In this document: positions 1 through 5,673 of the stretch, piece after piece | Layout: each line of letters opens with the position of its first letter | Numbering within the stretch: position 1 is the stretch's first letter | Assembly: GCA_022759345.1 (NCBI GenBank) | Contig: JAEMPK010000146.1 | Span: 1-7,538, forward strand | Reading direction: 5' to 3' | DNA: 7,538 nucleotides | Origin: Pyrobaculum sp. | GTDB lineage: Archaea > Thermoproteota > Thermoprotei > Thermoproteales > Thermoproteaceae | The notes under the pieces: model-generated | Seen by the model: the letters and a program-made list of their open reading frames with translations, nothing else | Database searches by the model: none | Told to the model about the DNA's origin: nothing | Position numbers and translations under genes: made by a program

Positions 1-590
1 GGCATAAGGTGATATACGTCATGTACGACAACGAGGGCTACATGAACACCGGCATTCAGAGGAGCGGTACTACGCCCTTCGGCGCATCAGCCAGCACCTC
101 ACCGGCGGGGAGGAAGGTACCTGGCAACGTGACCCACAAGAAACCCATGGCGGCCATAGCGGCGGCGCATGGCATCCCCTACGTGGCTACGGCGAACCCG
201 GCCTACGTACACGACATGGTGTACAAGTTCAAGAAGGCGATGGAGGTCGAGGGTCCCTCATTTATACACATACTCCAGTCTTGTACGCCGGGGTGGCGCT
301 TTGAGCCTAAGTACGGGATAAGGGTATTAGAACTGGCCACTGAGACCGGATACTGGGTCAACTATGAAATCGAACGTGGAGAGTTTAGGGTCACTCTTCC
401 TGTGCCGCGGCGGAAACACGTGAAGTGCTTCCTCCAGCTCCAGGGCAGATTTAGACATCTAAAGCCCGAGGAGGTTGAGTACATCCAGAAAGTCATAGAT
501 AGAGACGTGGAAGAAATTAATAGAGTCGTCGGACGGGAGGTCATAGGGCCTGTTGACCCCTCGTTACCTTGTCTAACCGAGCGAAGATGA
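1..590 (+). CDS. porB: 2-oxoacid (pyruvate-type):ferredoxin oxidoreductase, beta subunit, C-terminal part
   Basis: This subunit binds thiamine diphosphate and an iron-sulfur cluster and, with its partner subunits, oxidises a 2-oxoacid to acyl-CoA, CO2 and reduced ferredoxin in the cytoplasm. The gene is cut by the left edge; the frame is open from base 3, so the GTG at 9 is an internal valine. About 195 residues remain of a family that usually has about 300. Seen directly: the ThDP-site segment YDNEGYMNTGIQRS (nt 24-65), the HGIPYVATANPAYVHDM region, and GPSFIHILQSCTPGW, whose cysteine (nt 282-284) matches the last cluster ligand of the family. The substrate (pyruvate, 2-oxoisovalerate or other) cannot be fixed from this part. 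The TGA stop lies inside the ATGA overlap with the next gene, so the two are very probably translated together. Confidence 0.93.
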   Translation, partial: HKVIYVMYDNEGYMNTGIQRSGTTPFGASASTSPAGRKVPGNVTHKKPMAAIAAAHGIPYVATANPAYVHDMVYKFKKAMEVEGPSFIHILQSCTPGWRFEPKYGIRVLELATETGYWVNYEIERGEFRVTLPVPRRKHVKCFLQLQGRFRHLKPEEVEYIQKVIDRDVEEINRVVGREVIGPVDPSLPCLTERR

Positions 591-985
591 TAATCCACCT
601 GAAGCTATTCGCCACTGCGGTCAAACAACTTCTTCAGCAGCCTCTGACGGTGCGGTGGCCTGAGGAGAGGAGGGACTATGGCGACAGGGTGAGGGGATTT
701 ATCGTAAACGACAGGTCGAAGTGCATTAGCTGTCAGCTCTGCGAGGCTGTGTGCCCCGCAAAGGCCATAAAGTTTCACCTGGAGGCGGATGGGAGGCGGT
801 ATCCCGGCATCGACTGGGGTCGGTGCATCCTCTGCGGCTACTGCGTAGACGCGTGTCCCACCGGGAGTCTTCAGCACGTCAACAATACGGAGATTGTGTG
901 GACAGACCTAGACGTCTATAAGAAGCCGAGCGAGATGGACCCGGACGATGCGGCGCCGCTCCCCGGCACAAAGTCACTTATATAA
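587..985 (+). CDS. nuoI: NuoI-like complex I subunit with two [4Fe-4S] clusters
   Basis: This subunit carries two tetranuclear clusters that pass electrons to NuoB in complex I, on the cytoplasmic face of the membrane. From ATG 587 it has 132 residues. The first cluster motif uses Cys46, 49, 52 and 56 (C-x2-C-x2-C-x3-C-P); the second uses Cys80, 83, 86 and 90. The stretch before them, PLTVRWPEERRDYGDRVRG, is typical of NuoI and separates it from a plain ferredoxin. The protein is shorter than bacterial NuoI (about 160-180), mainly at the C terminus. I chose ATG 587 because it forms an ATGA overlap with the upstream stop; a TTG at 569 is in frame and would add six residues. No NADH-input gene is nearby, and the neighbour makes reduced ferredoxin, so it is a likely entry point for ferredoxin electrons (inference). 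Confidence 0.9.
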   Translation: MIIHLKLFATAVKQLLQQPLTVRWPEERRDYGDRVRGFIVNDRSKCISCQLCEAVCPAKAIKFHLEADGRRYPGIDWGRCILCGYCVDACPTGSLQHVNNTEIVWTDLDVYKKPSEMDPDDAAPLPGTKSLI

Positions 986-1003
986 TATTTCAGTTTTCTG
1001 CAT
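985..1003 (+). terminator. possible T-rich terminator after nuoI
   Basis: Directly after the nuoI stop the plus strand reads ATATTTCAGTTTTCTG, with two short T runs. Archaeal RNA polymerase often stops at oligo-T without a hairpin. The runs are short, so this is a weak call. Confidence 0.25.
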
Positions 1004-1037
1004 CCCCCAACTCCCGCTACGCCTCTTGACATAATGC

Positions 1038-1048
1038 AAAAATTTTAA
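1038..1048 (+). promoter_or_regulatory. TATA box of nuoH-nuoA, plus a Shine-Dalgarno-like site
   Basis: AAAAATTTTAA is centred 25 nt before ATG 1068, the distance at which archaeal transcription would begin on the start codon. Between them, GAGAGGTGA at 1051-1059 is an excellent match to the anti-Shine-Dalgarno end of 16S rRNA, 8 nt from the ATG. If the transcript is leaderless this site is not in the mRNA; it would work only on longer readthrough transcripts from porB-nuoI. Confidence 0.7.
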
Positions 1049-1067
1049 GGGAGAGGTGAAGCCATAT

Positions 1068-2036
1068 ATGGATCTCCCCTTCTCCGGCGATTTAATTGCG
1101 GCGTTGGTATTCCCGGGCGTGCTGGGCATCTTCGGTTTTCTTGTGGTTGCCATTTGGCTGGAGAGGAAGCTCGTGGCGCGGGTGCAGTGGCGCTACGGGC
1201 CGCTCTACGTGTCTAAGCCACTGGGGGGTCTCCTCCAGCCCGTGGCGGACCTCCTCAAGCTCGTCTTCTCGGAGCTGGTCCTGCCGCGCCACACCAACAG
1301 ACTGTTTTTCGCTGCCGCGCCCATTCTGCTTTTCTTCGCCGAGGGGCTTCCCGTCGTCTTCATCGCCGCGGCGCCCGGCGTCGTGATGGCGCCGCATCCC
1401 TACGGCCTCGCCATCGCCGTGGTGCTGGTGCTCCTAGTCGCCGTGTTGGTGGTGGCTATGGCGTGGACAGAGGCTGACAAGTTCACCTACGTAGGCGCCG
1501 TGAGAGAGATACTGCTGACCGCGGCGTACGAGGTTCCTCTCCTCCTGGCGGCGCTTGCCATGTTCATACTGTACGGCACCGCCGATCCCTACGGCGTCGT
1601 GGAGGCGCAGAGCAACTTGTGGGGCGCCGTCCTCAACCCTCTGGCTTTTGTGGCGTATCTAGTGGCTCTGCTTATGGCCACTACGCGGTTTCCCTTCGAG
1701 ATCCCTGAGGCGGAGCCCGAGGTGGTGCTTGGGCCCTACACGGAGTACGGCTCGACGCTGTTTATATACGCCTTCGGCGCCAACTACGTCAAGCTGTACG
1801 TACTGGCTCTGCTGGGGTCTGTTCTCTTCCTCGGCGGCTGGCTTCCGGCGGGCGGACTCGCAGGCGTCTTCATCACCTTAGTTAAAATGCTCGTGTTCGT
1901 GCTACCGGCCATGTTGGTAAGGGCCATCTATCCGCGGTACCGCATAGACCAGGCCCTTAGAATCGGCTGGGGCAAGCTCCTCGCCTTGTCTGTAGCCGCT
2001 GTGGCTCTGTCGTTGGTCTGGAGGCTATTGCGTTGA
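1068..2036 (+). CDS. nuoH: complex I membrane subunit NuoH
   Basis: NuoH is the membrane subunit that docks the peripheral arm and forms part of the quinone cavity. The 322-residue protein has about eight hydrophobic segments. Family motifs seen: LERKLVARVQWRYGP (31-45), GGLLQPVADLLKL (53-65), AAYEVP (152-157), RFPFEIPEAEPE (207-218) with its acidic cluster near the quinone channel, EYGS (226-229), and YPRYRIDQALRIGWGK (288-303). Length fits the family (about 320-340). I chose ATG 1068 because a strong Shine-Dalgarno-like site sits 8 nt upstream and a TATA box 25 nt upstream; the in-frame GTG at 1056 lies inside that Shine-Dalgarno site. The stop overlaps the nuoA start, so H and A form one unit. 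Confidence 0.95.
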   Translation: MDLPFSGDLIAALVFPGVLGIFGFLVVAIWLERKLVARVQWRYGPLYVSKPLGGLLQPVADLLKLVFSELVLPRHTNRLFFAAAPILLFFAEGLPVVFIAAAPGVVMAPHPYGLAIAVVLVLLVAVLVVAMAWTEADKFTYVGAVREILLTAAYEVPLLLAALAMFILYGTADPYGVVEAQSNLWGAVLNPLAFVAYLVALLMATTRFPFEIPEAEPEVVLGPYTEYGSTLFIYAFGANYVKLYVLALLGSVLFLGGWLPAGGLAGVFITLVKMLVFVLPAMLVRAIYPRYRIDQALRIGWGKLLALSVAAVALSLVWRLLR

Positions 2037-2392
2037 GGGCTATGGTTGCCATCCTCATCTTCGTGGTGGTGTTTCTCGGGGCCCTTGTCGCGTTGGTGGT
2101 GGTGACCTTCCTCTTTGCCCCTAGGCGCCCCTCTGAGATCAAGGAGAGGCGTTTTGAGTCGGGGGGGCCGCCCTATGGGCCTGTCCAGCGGCGTCTGCTT
2201 ATGCAGTACTTCGGCTACATTTACCTCGTCACGGTGGTGGAGGCCGCTGTCGGACTCGCCCTAGTGGCTGTTTTGACTGCTCAACCCTCGGCGCCGATGC
2301 TATATCTAGCCATCGCCCTGCTACTTGCAGCGGTGTTGATCGTTGTCTTGCGTTATTTTAAAGTGTTGAATGATATACGGCGGTGGAGTTAG
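2033..2392 (+). CDS. nuoA: complex I membrane subunit NuoA
   Basis: NuoA is the small membrane subunit at the junction of the two arms of complex I. It has 119 residues and three hydrophobic helices at about 5-27, 61-81 and 88-108. The loop after helix 1 reads RFESGGPPYGP (40-50), the position of the usual YECG-x-P-x-G; the family cysteine is missing, with Ser43-Gly44 there instead. The conserved acid of helix 2 (FDxE in bacteria) is probably Glu70 in LVTVVEAAVG. The start is TTG 2033, overlapping the nuoH stop, with GGAGG at 2020-2024 8 nt upstream. ATG 2042 in the same frame would remove three residues, but only GAGGG two bases away stands before it. Identity rests on length, topology, motif remains and place after nuoH. 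Confidence 0.88.
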   Translation: MRAMVAILIFVVVFLGALVALVVVTFLFAPRRPSEIKERRFESGGPPYGPVQRRLLMQYFGYIYLVTVVEAAVGLALVAVLTAQPSAPMLYLAIALLLAAVLIVVLRYFKVLNDIRRWS

Positions 2393-2410
2393 ACAGCTGG
2401 CTAAATAGTA

Positions 2411-2432
2411 CTTCTCTTATTCCGAATTTTTA
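2411..2432 (+). terminator. possible pyrimidine-rich terminator after nuoA
   Basis: After the nuoA stop the strand becomes pyrimidine-rich (CTTCTCTTATTCC) and ends in ATTTTT before the nuoB promoter. It could end the nuoH-nuoA transcript; no stable hairpin is seen. Confidence 0.3.
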
Positions 2433-2463
2433 ATTATATAAAATTTCAGAAACTTTTATAAAA
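2430..2463 (+). promoter_or_regulatory. AT-rich promoter of nuoB1-nuoD-orf91
   Basis: TTTTATAAAA at 2454-2463 is centred about 24 nt before GTG 2482, so transcription should begin at or next to the start codon. A second AT-rich element, TTAATTATATAAAATTT, lies just upstream (about 2430-2446) and could be another TATA box or part of an extended promoter. No good Shine-Dalgarno site precedes GTG 2482, as expected for a leaderless message. Confidence 0.75.
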
Positions 2464-2481
2464 ACATAAAGGGAAAAACAC

Positions 2482-2925
2482 GTGAAAACTCTTGTTTCAC
2501 AGGCTGTGGCTAGGTTGGCGAGGTGGGGCACCAAGTGGTCTCTCTGGCCCCCGCATTTAGTCACGGCGTGTTGCGGCGTGGAGATAGGCCACATCTTCGG
2601 CTCTGTCTACGACGCCGAGAGGTTCGGCATGTTGCCCATGGGCAGTCTTCGGCAGAGCAACATCATCATAATTGAGGGCACAATCACCCTTAAAATGGCG
2701 AAATTTGTAAAATACGTATACGAACAGATGCCAGAGCCTAAATACGTAATAGCCATGGGGGCCTGCGCCATAAAAGGCGGCGTCTTCTACGGCAGCTACC
2801 ACATGGTGCCGGCCTCCAAGGTGGTGCCGGTCCACGCCTACGTATCCGGCTGCCCGCCGACGCCGGAGGCCGTCCTCAAGGCCGTGTCCAAAGTCCAGGA
2901 GCAGATAGGCCATGCAGAGAACTGA
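2482..2925 (+). CDS. nuoB: complex I subunit NuoB, copy 1 (cluster N2 subunit)
   Basis: NuoB carries the last [4Fe-4S] cluster (N2), which hands electrons to quinone at the NuoB/NuoD interface. The 147-residue protein keeps all four ligand cysteines: the adjacent pair Cys30-Cys31 in TACCGVE, Cys95 in MGACA and Cys124 in SGCPPTPE. Other family stretches are KWSLWPPHLVT (18-28), DAERFGMLP and YEQMPEPKYVIAMGACA. It is close to the minimal family core, with no tail. The GTG start fits the TATA box 24 nt upstream. It overlaps nuoD by 14 nt. A second complete NuoB lies on the minus strand at 4983-5549; the two share long identical stretches but differ at the N terminus and in the tail. Confidence 0.95.
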   Translation: MKTLVSQAVARLARWGTKWSLWPPHLVTACCGVEIGHIFGSVYDAERFGMLPMGSLRQSNIIIIEGTITLKMAKFVKYVYEQMPEPKYVIAMGACAIKGGVFYGSYHMVPASKVVPVHAYVSGCPPTPEAVLKAVSKVQEQIGHAEN

Positions 2926-4135
2926 GTGGCCTTTCAATTTAGAGGTCGGCAACACCTTCTTTGTGGAGTCCGAGGAGGAGCTGAGAGGGGGGAGGCGGGG
3001 GCTGACGTTGGTAGTTGGACCGCAACATCCGGGCTCTGGCCACATGCGGCTTTTCGTGGTGTTGGACGGCGACATGATTGTGGACGTGGTGCCGGACCCA
3101 GGCTTTGTGCATAGGGGGATTGAGAAGCTGGCTGAGAACAGGCCTTACTGGACTGTGTTGCCGCTGGTGGAGAAGGCCTCTATTATGGACAGCATGAACA
3201 TCATGTATCCCCTCGTCTTGGCTCTGGAGAAGGCGCTCGGCCTTGAGCCGCCGCCCCGCGCCAAGTACCTCCGCACTATAATGGCTGAGCTGACCCGGAT
3301 TAGAACGCATCTCTACGACATGGCTCTGCTAGGCATCTTCCTGGGGCACTCCACTGCGTTTATGTGGGGGTTCGCCTTGATGGATCTGTACGCAGAGGTC
3401 TTCGCCAAGATTACAGGCACACGGACCACCATCGCCTACCCAGTCCCAGGCGGCGTGCGGCGCGACGTGAAGCCGGAGCACGTAGAGGCGATTAGACGTC
3501 TGCTTGAGGTGAGTAGGCGGAAGCTGAAAGACTTCAAAACGCTCTTCCTCGACAACCCAGTGACTAGGGCGAGGCTGGAGGGCGTGGGGACGCTAGATGT
3601 CAAGAGGGTGACTGAGCTTGGGGTAGTGGGGCCCTTCGCCAGGGCCTCCGGCGTAGACTACGACGTGCGGAAGATTCATCCCTACGACGCTTACAGCGAG
3701 GTGGATTTCGAGGTGGTGACCGAGAAGGCCGGCGATGCGTGGGCGCGGACTTGGGTCAGGTGGCGTGAGATCCACGTCTCCATGTCCATCGTGGAGCAAT
3801 TGTTGAAAAACTTGCCGGGGGGCGACGTGATTGACGAGGCTCTGCTCTTTAAAAATCCTGAATATAGGAGAGAGGGCGTGGGAGGCGTCCTCGGCGTCTA
3901 CACCTACATGTACCCAGAGCCCGGCGAATACATGGCAGTGACTGAGGCCACTAGGGGGGCTACCCTTGTGCATCTGTGGACCACTGGCACCCAGCGGATT
4001 TACCGTATGCGCTTTGTCACGCCGAGTTGGCGTAATCTCCACGCTATGGTGGAGGCCATGAAGGGTCACCGGCTGGCAGACATGCCGGCTGTGTACATGT
4101 CCTTTGGCTACTTCCCGCCTGAGGCGGATAGGTAG
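2912..4135 (+). CDS. nuoD: complex I subunit NuoD (49 kDa family)
   Basis: NuoD, with NuoB, forms the quinone reduction site of complex I. It has 407 residues, normal for the family. Motifs seen: GPQHPGSGHMRL (36-47), FVHRGIEK (66-72), EKALGLEPPPRAKYLR (106-121), ELTRIRTHL (126-134), RASGVDYDVRK (near 245) and the C-terminal FPPEADR ending in Asp-Arg. There is no cysteine anywhere, so it lacks the Ni-binding CxxC pairs of the related [NiFe] hydrogenase large subunits. By hand alignment to bacterial NuoD, the quinone-contact tyrosine is replaced by Leu101, with a Tyr two residues earlier (Tyr99). ATG 2912 lies inside the end of nuoB, with GGAG at 2898-2901 about 10 nt upstream. Confidence 0.95.
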   Translation: MQRTEWPFNLEVGNTFFVESEEELRGGRRGLTLVVGPQHPGSGHMRLFVVLDGDMIVDVVPDPGFVHRGIEKLAENRPYWTVLPLVEKASIMDSMNIMYPLVLALEKALGLEPPPRAKYLRTIMAELTRIRTHLYDMALLGIFLGHSTAFMWGFALMDLYAEVFAKITGTRTTIAYPVPGGVRRDVKPEHVEAIRRLLEVSRRKLKDFKTLFLDNPVTRARLEGVGTLDVKRVTELGVVGPFARASGVDYDVRKIHPYDAYSEVDFEVVTEKAGDAWARTWVRWREIHVSMSIVEQLLKNLPGGDVIDEALLFKNPEYRREGVGGVLGVYTYMYPEPGEYMAVTEATRGATLVHLWTTGTQRIYRMRFVTPSWRNLHAMVEAMKGHRLADMPAVYMSFGYFPPEADR

Positions 4136-4136
4136 C

Positions 4137-4412
4137 ATGCAGATCCGGCTCTTCGACCTAGACAACAGACGGGAGGTCGTCGTGGAAATAGACGGTAAAG
4201 CCCACGTACTCGACTTAATTCAGAAGCTTAGAGAACTCGGCGTATTAAAACAAAACGAGACGGCAATGGTTGGTGTCCCCTTAGACGATAAGAGAATCGC
4301 CTACGTCCCCTCAGCAAACTTAGAACAGTTGGTGGCATATGTAAATCAGAAGAAGACGGTAATCGCCTTTAGACGGTACCCAATCCACGGCTACGCCCCC
4401 CACAAGCCCTAG
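4137..4412 (+). CDS. 91-residue protein of unknown function, possible ubiquitin-like beta-grasp fold
   Basis: I do not recognise a named family. The ATG lies one base after the nuoD stop, so it is probably the last gene of the nuoB-nuoD unit; in-frame codons back to 4104 would overlap nuoD and are less likely. The N terminus MQIRLFDLDNRREVVVEIDG looks like a beta hairpin, then an amphipathic helix (HVLDLIQKLRELGVL, 23-37), then short strands (TAMVGVPLDDKRIAYVP) and a last strand KKTVIAFRRYP. This order and spacing resemble ubiquitin, which also begins MQI and has a PLDDKR-like turn. The C terminus (HGYAPHKP) has no Gly-Gly, so conjugation is not suggested. No cysteines or membrane segment are present. 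Codons are visibly more AT-rich than in nuoD, which may mean a different origin. Being a real gene is likely; the fold is an inference. Confidence 0.75.
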   Translation: MQIRLFDLDNRREVVVEIDGKAHVLDLIQKLRELGVLKQNETAMVGVPLDDKRIAYVPSANLEQLVAYVNQKKTVIAFRRYPIHGYAPHKP

Positions 4413-4447
4413 GTCTAGCCACGATAAAGCCAAGAAGTAAATATGAC

Positions 4448-4981
4448 TTAACCCATTATGCCCCAGTCGGGAATCTTGAAGTCTTTCCGGAGCGGGTACA
4501 GGGGTTTGCCTGTTTTCTCGTCTATGCAACAGTCGGGATCGAGAAGGAAACGTCTGCCCATGTGGGGGTTGCCTTCAAACCAGATGCCGAACATCTCGTG
4601 GCACTCCCTCTCGTCGTAGTCAGCCGAGGGGAAGAGGTCTGCTATCGAGGCAATTTTTGGGTTGTCGCGCGGGATTTCGGCTCTTACGTGGAGGAGGACG
4701 TTCTTCAGCTCTGGGCTTAAATATGATGCAAAGACGTAGGTCACTACGAACTTGCCCTCGGCCATGTAATCAACCGCGCTGAGAGAGAGGACGTGGTCGA
4801 ATCCCATGTTTTTAACAGCCGATGCCACCTCTCTGATCTTCTCCGGGGGGACCATTACGCAGAGGTGCCCCTCTGGAGTCACGCCGTGGGTCAGCACCGC
4901 GCCGCCGAGCTGTTGCTTCACCTTTTCAAGCAGTGGGTGGTCGCCCTGCGGCGGGCACTTGGGCGGGAGCTTTGCCGCCAT
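4448..4981 (-). CDS. nuoC: complex I subunit NuoC (30 kDa family)
   Basis: NuoC is a cofactor-free structural subunit that binds NuoD in the peripheral arm. The 177-residue protein has the family signature DYDERECHEMFGIWFEGNP at 121-139, with the E-R-E core at 124-126, followed by RRFLLDPD and ending PLRKDFKIPDWGIMG. The first 25 residues (PPKCPPQGDHPLL) are proline-rich. Cys151-Cys152 form an adjacent pair of unknown role. The ATG is one base after the stop of nuoB copy 2, so the two are one unit; no clear Shine-Dalgarno site is seen. The gene faces the nuoB1-nuoD unit, with only 35 bases between the stops. In most genomes nuoC lies between nuoB and nuoD, so its position here is rearranged. 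Confidence 0.94.
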   Translation of the reverse strand: MAAKLPPKCPPQGDHPLLEKVKQQLGGAVLTHGVTPEGHLCVMVPPEKIREVASAVKNMGFDHVLSLSAVDYMAEGKFVVTYVFASYLSPELKNVLLHVRAEIPRDNPKIASIADLFPSADYDERECHEMFGIWFEGNPHMGRRFLLDPDCCIDEKTGKPLYPLRKDFKIPDWGIMG

Positions 4982-4982
4982 A

Positions 4983-5549
4983 CTACGCCGCTGGGGCCTG
5001 TTGTGTCTGCTGAGGCGCGGGTTTCGCAGGCGGCTTAGGCGGCGGCGGGAGAAACGGCGTTAGGTCGACCTTGACGGGTTCCACGTAGGGGCCGGGCTTC
5101 CCCTTGATCTTGTTGTGCAACATGATGAATGCCCTGATGACCGCCTCCGGCGTCGGCGGGCAGCCGGCTATGTAGACGTCCACCGGCACCACCGTGTCCA
5201 CCTGCACCACGTGGTAGGAGTTCCAGAAGAGGCCTCCCCTAACCGCGCAGGCGCCCATGGCAATTACGTACTTAGGCTCGGGCATCTGTTCGTACACCTG
5301 CTTAAGGACCTTCGCCATCTTCCTCGTGATGGTGCCCTCCACAAGTATGACGTTTGTCTGTCTCATTGTGTGGAAGGGAAGCACGCCCCACCTCTCCGCG
5401 TCGAAGCCGGGGCCAGAGGTGTGGGCAACCTCCACGCCGCAACAAGACGTGACTAGGTGCACAGGCCAGAGGCTCCACCGGATACCCCACTTAAACAGCG
5501 GCTCTAGCTTAGCCTTCTTAAGTAAAAATTCCCTCAATGCCTGCGACAT
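4983..5549 (-). CDS. nuoB: complex I subunit NuoB, copy 2, with proline/alanine/glutamine-rich tail
   Basis: This is a second complete NuoB of 188 residues. All cluster N2 ligands are kept: Cys36-Cys37 in TSCCGVE, Cys101 in MGACA and Cys130 in AGCPPTPE. The core shares long runs with copy 1, for example YEQMPEPKYVIAMGACA. It differs in a longer N terminus (LREFLLKKAKLEPLFKWG) and in a tail from about residue 150: a short linker (GPYVEPVKVDLTPF), then a low-complexity stretch of Pro, Lys, Ala and Gln to the end, probably disordered. It is the first gene of the unit with nuoC. The ATG at 5549 sits 25 nt after a TATA box; an ATG just upstream is followed directly by a stop. Both copies look functional; whether they serve one or two complexes is not visible here. 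Confidence 0.95.
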   Translation of the reverse strand: MSQALREFLLKKAKLEPLFKWGIRWSLWPVHLVTSCCGVEVAHTSGPGFDAERWGVLPFHTMRQTNVILVEGTITRKMAKVLKQVYEQMPEPKYVIAMGACAVRGGLFWNSYHVVQVDTVVPVDVYIAGCPPTPEAVIRAFIMLHNKIKGKPGPYVEPVKVDLTPFLPPPPKPPAKPAPQQTQQAPAA

Positions 5550-5560
5550 AGCTACATCTT

Positions 5561-5580
5561 CGAGTCCTCCTTATATATGT
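5561..5580 (-). promoter_or_regulatory. TATA box of nuoB2-nuoC and GGAGG site
   Basis: On the minus strand ACATATATAAGGAGGAC precedes the gene. The TATATAA part (5571-5577) is centred about 25 nt before ATG 5549, giving a leaderless start. GGAGGA overlaps the edge of the box but is about 17 nt from the ATG, too far to be a good ribosome site. Confidence 0.7.
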
Positions 5581-5628
5581 TACACGACACAAACCCTTCA
5601 TAGACATTACGCCGCAGAATCTTTCCCA

Positions 5629-5636
5629 GAAAAACC
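5629..5636 (-). terminator. possible oligo-T terminator after the aldo/keto reductase
   Basis: Read on the minus strand, the sequence about 40 bases after the reductase stop is GGTTTTTCTGGG, a five-T run in an otherwise mixed region. It could end the reductase transcript before the nuoB2 promoter. This is a weak call. Confidence 0.25.
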
Positions 5637-5673
5637 TATGCGGTTCGGGCCCCGGCTGTTACTGGAAGGGGGT

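Noticed and set aside
1056..1067. GTG at 1056 as the nuoH start
   Set aside because: It lies inside GAGAGGTGA, which reads as a Shine-Dalgarno site for ATG 1068, and the TATA box spacing also fits 1068.
2557..3075. 172-codon open frame on the minus strand over nuoB1 and nuoD
   Set aside because: It is antisense to two conserved genes, and a similar antisense frame lies over nuoB2 (5115-5456). The shared peptides (HAATRRD) only mirror the conserved NuoB codons.
2912..4135. NuoD as a [NiFe] hydrogenase large subunit
   Set aside because: The protein contains no cysteine, so neither Ni-binding CxxC pair can exist.
5121..5140. ATGATGA followed by CTGATGA, like C/D-box guide RNA motifs
   Set aside because: The motifs are only a few bases apart, leaving no guide sequence, and lie antisense inside nuoB2 where the codons explain them.
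5115..5456. Plus-strand open frame over nuoB2
   Set aside because: A shadow of the conserved NuoB reading frame, with no start signal of its own.
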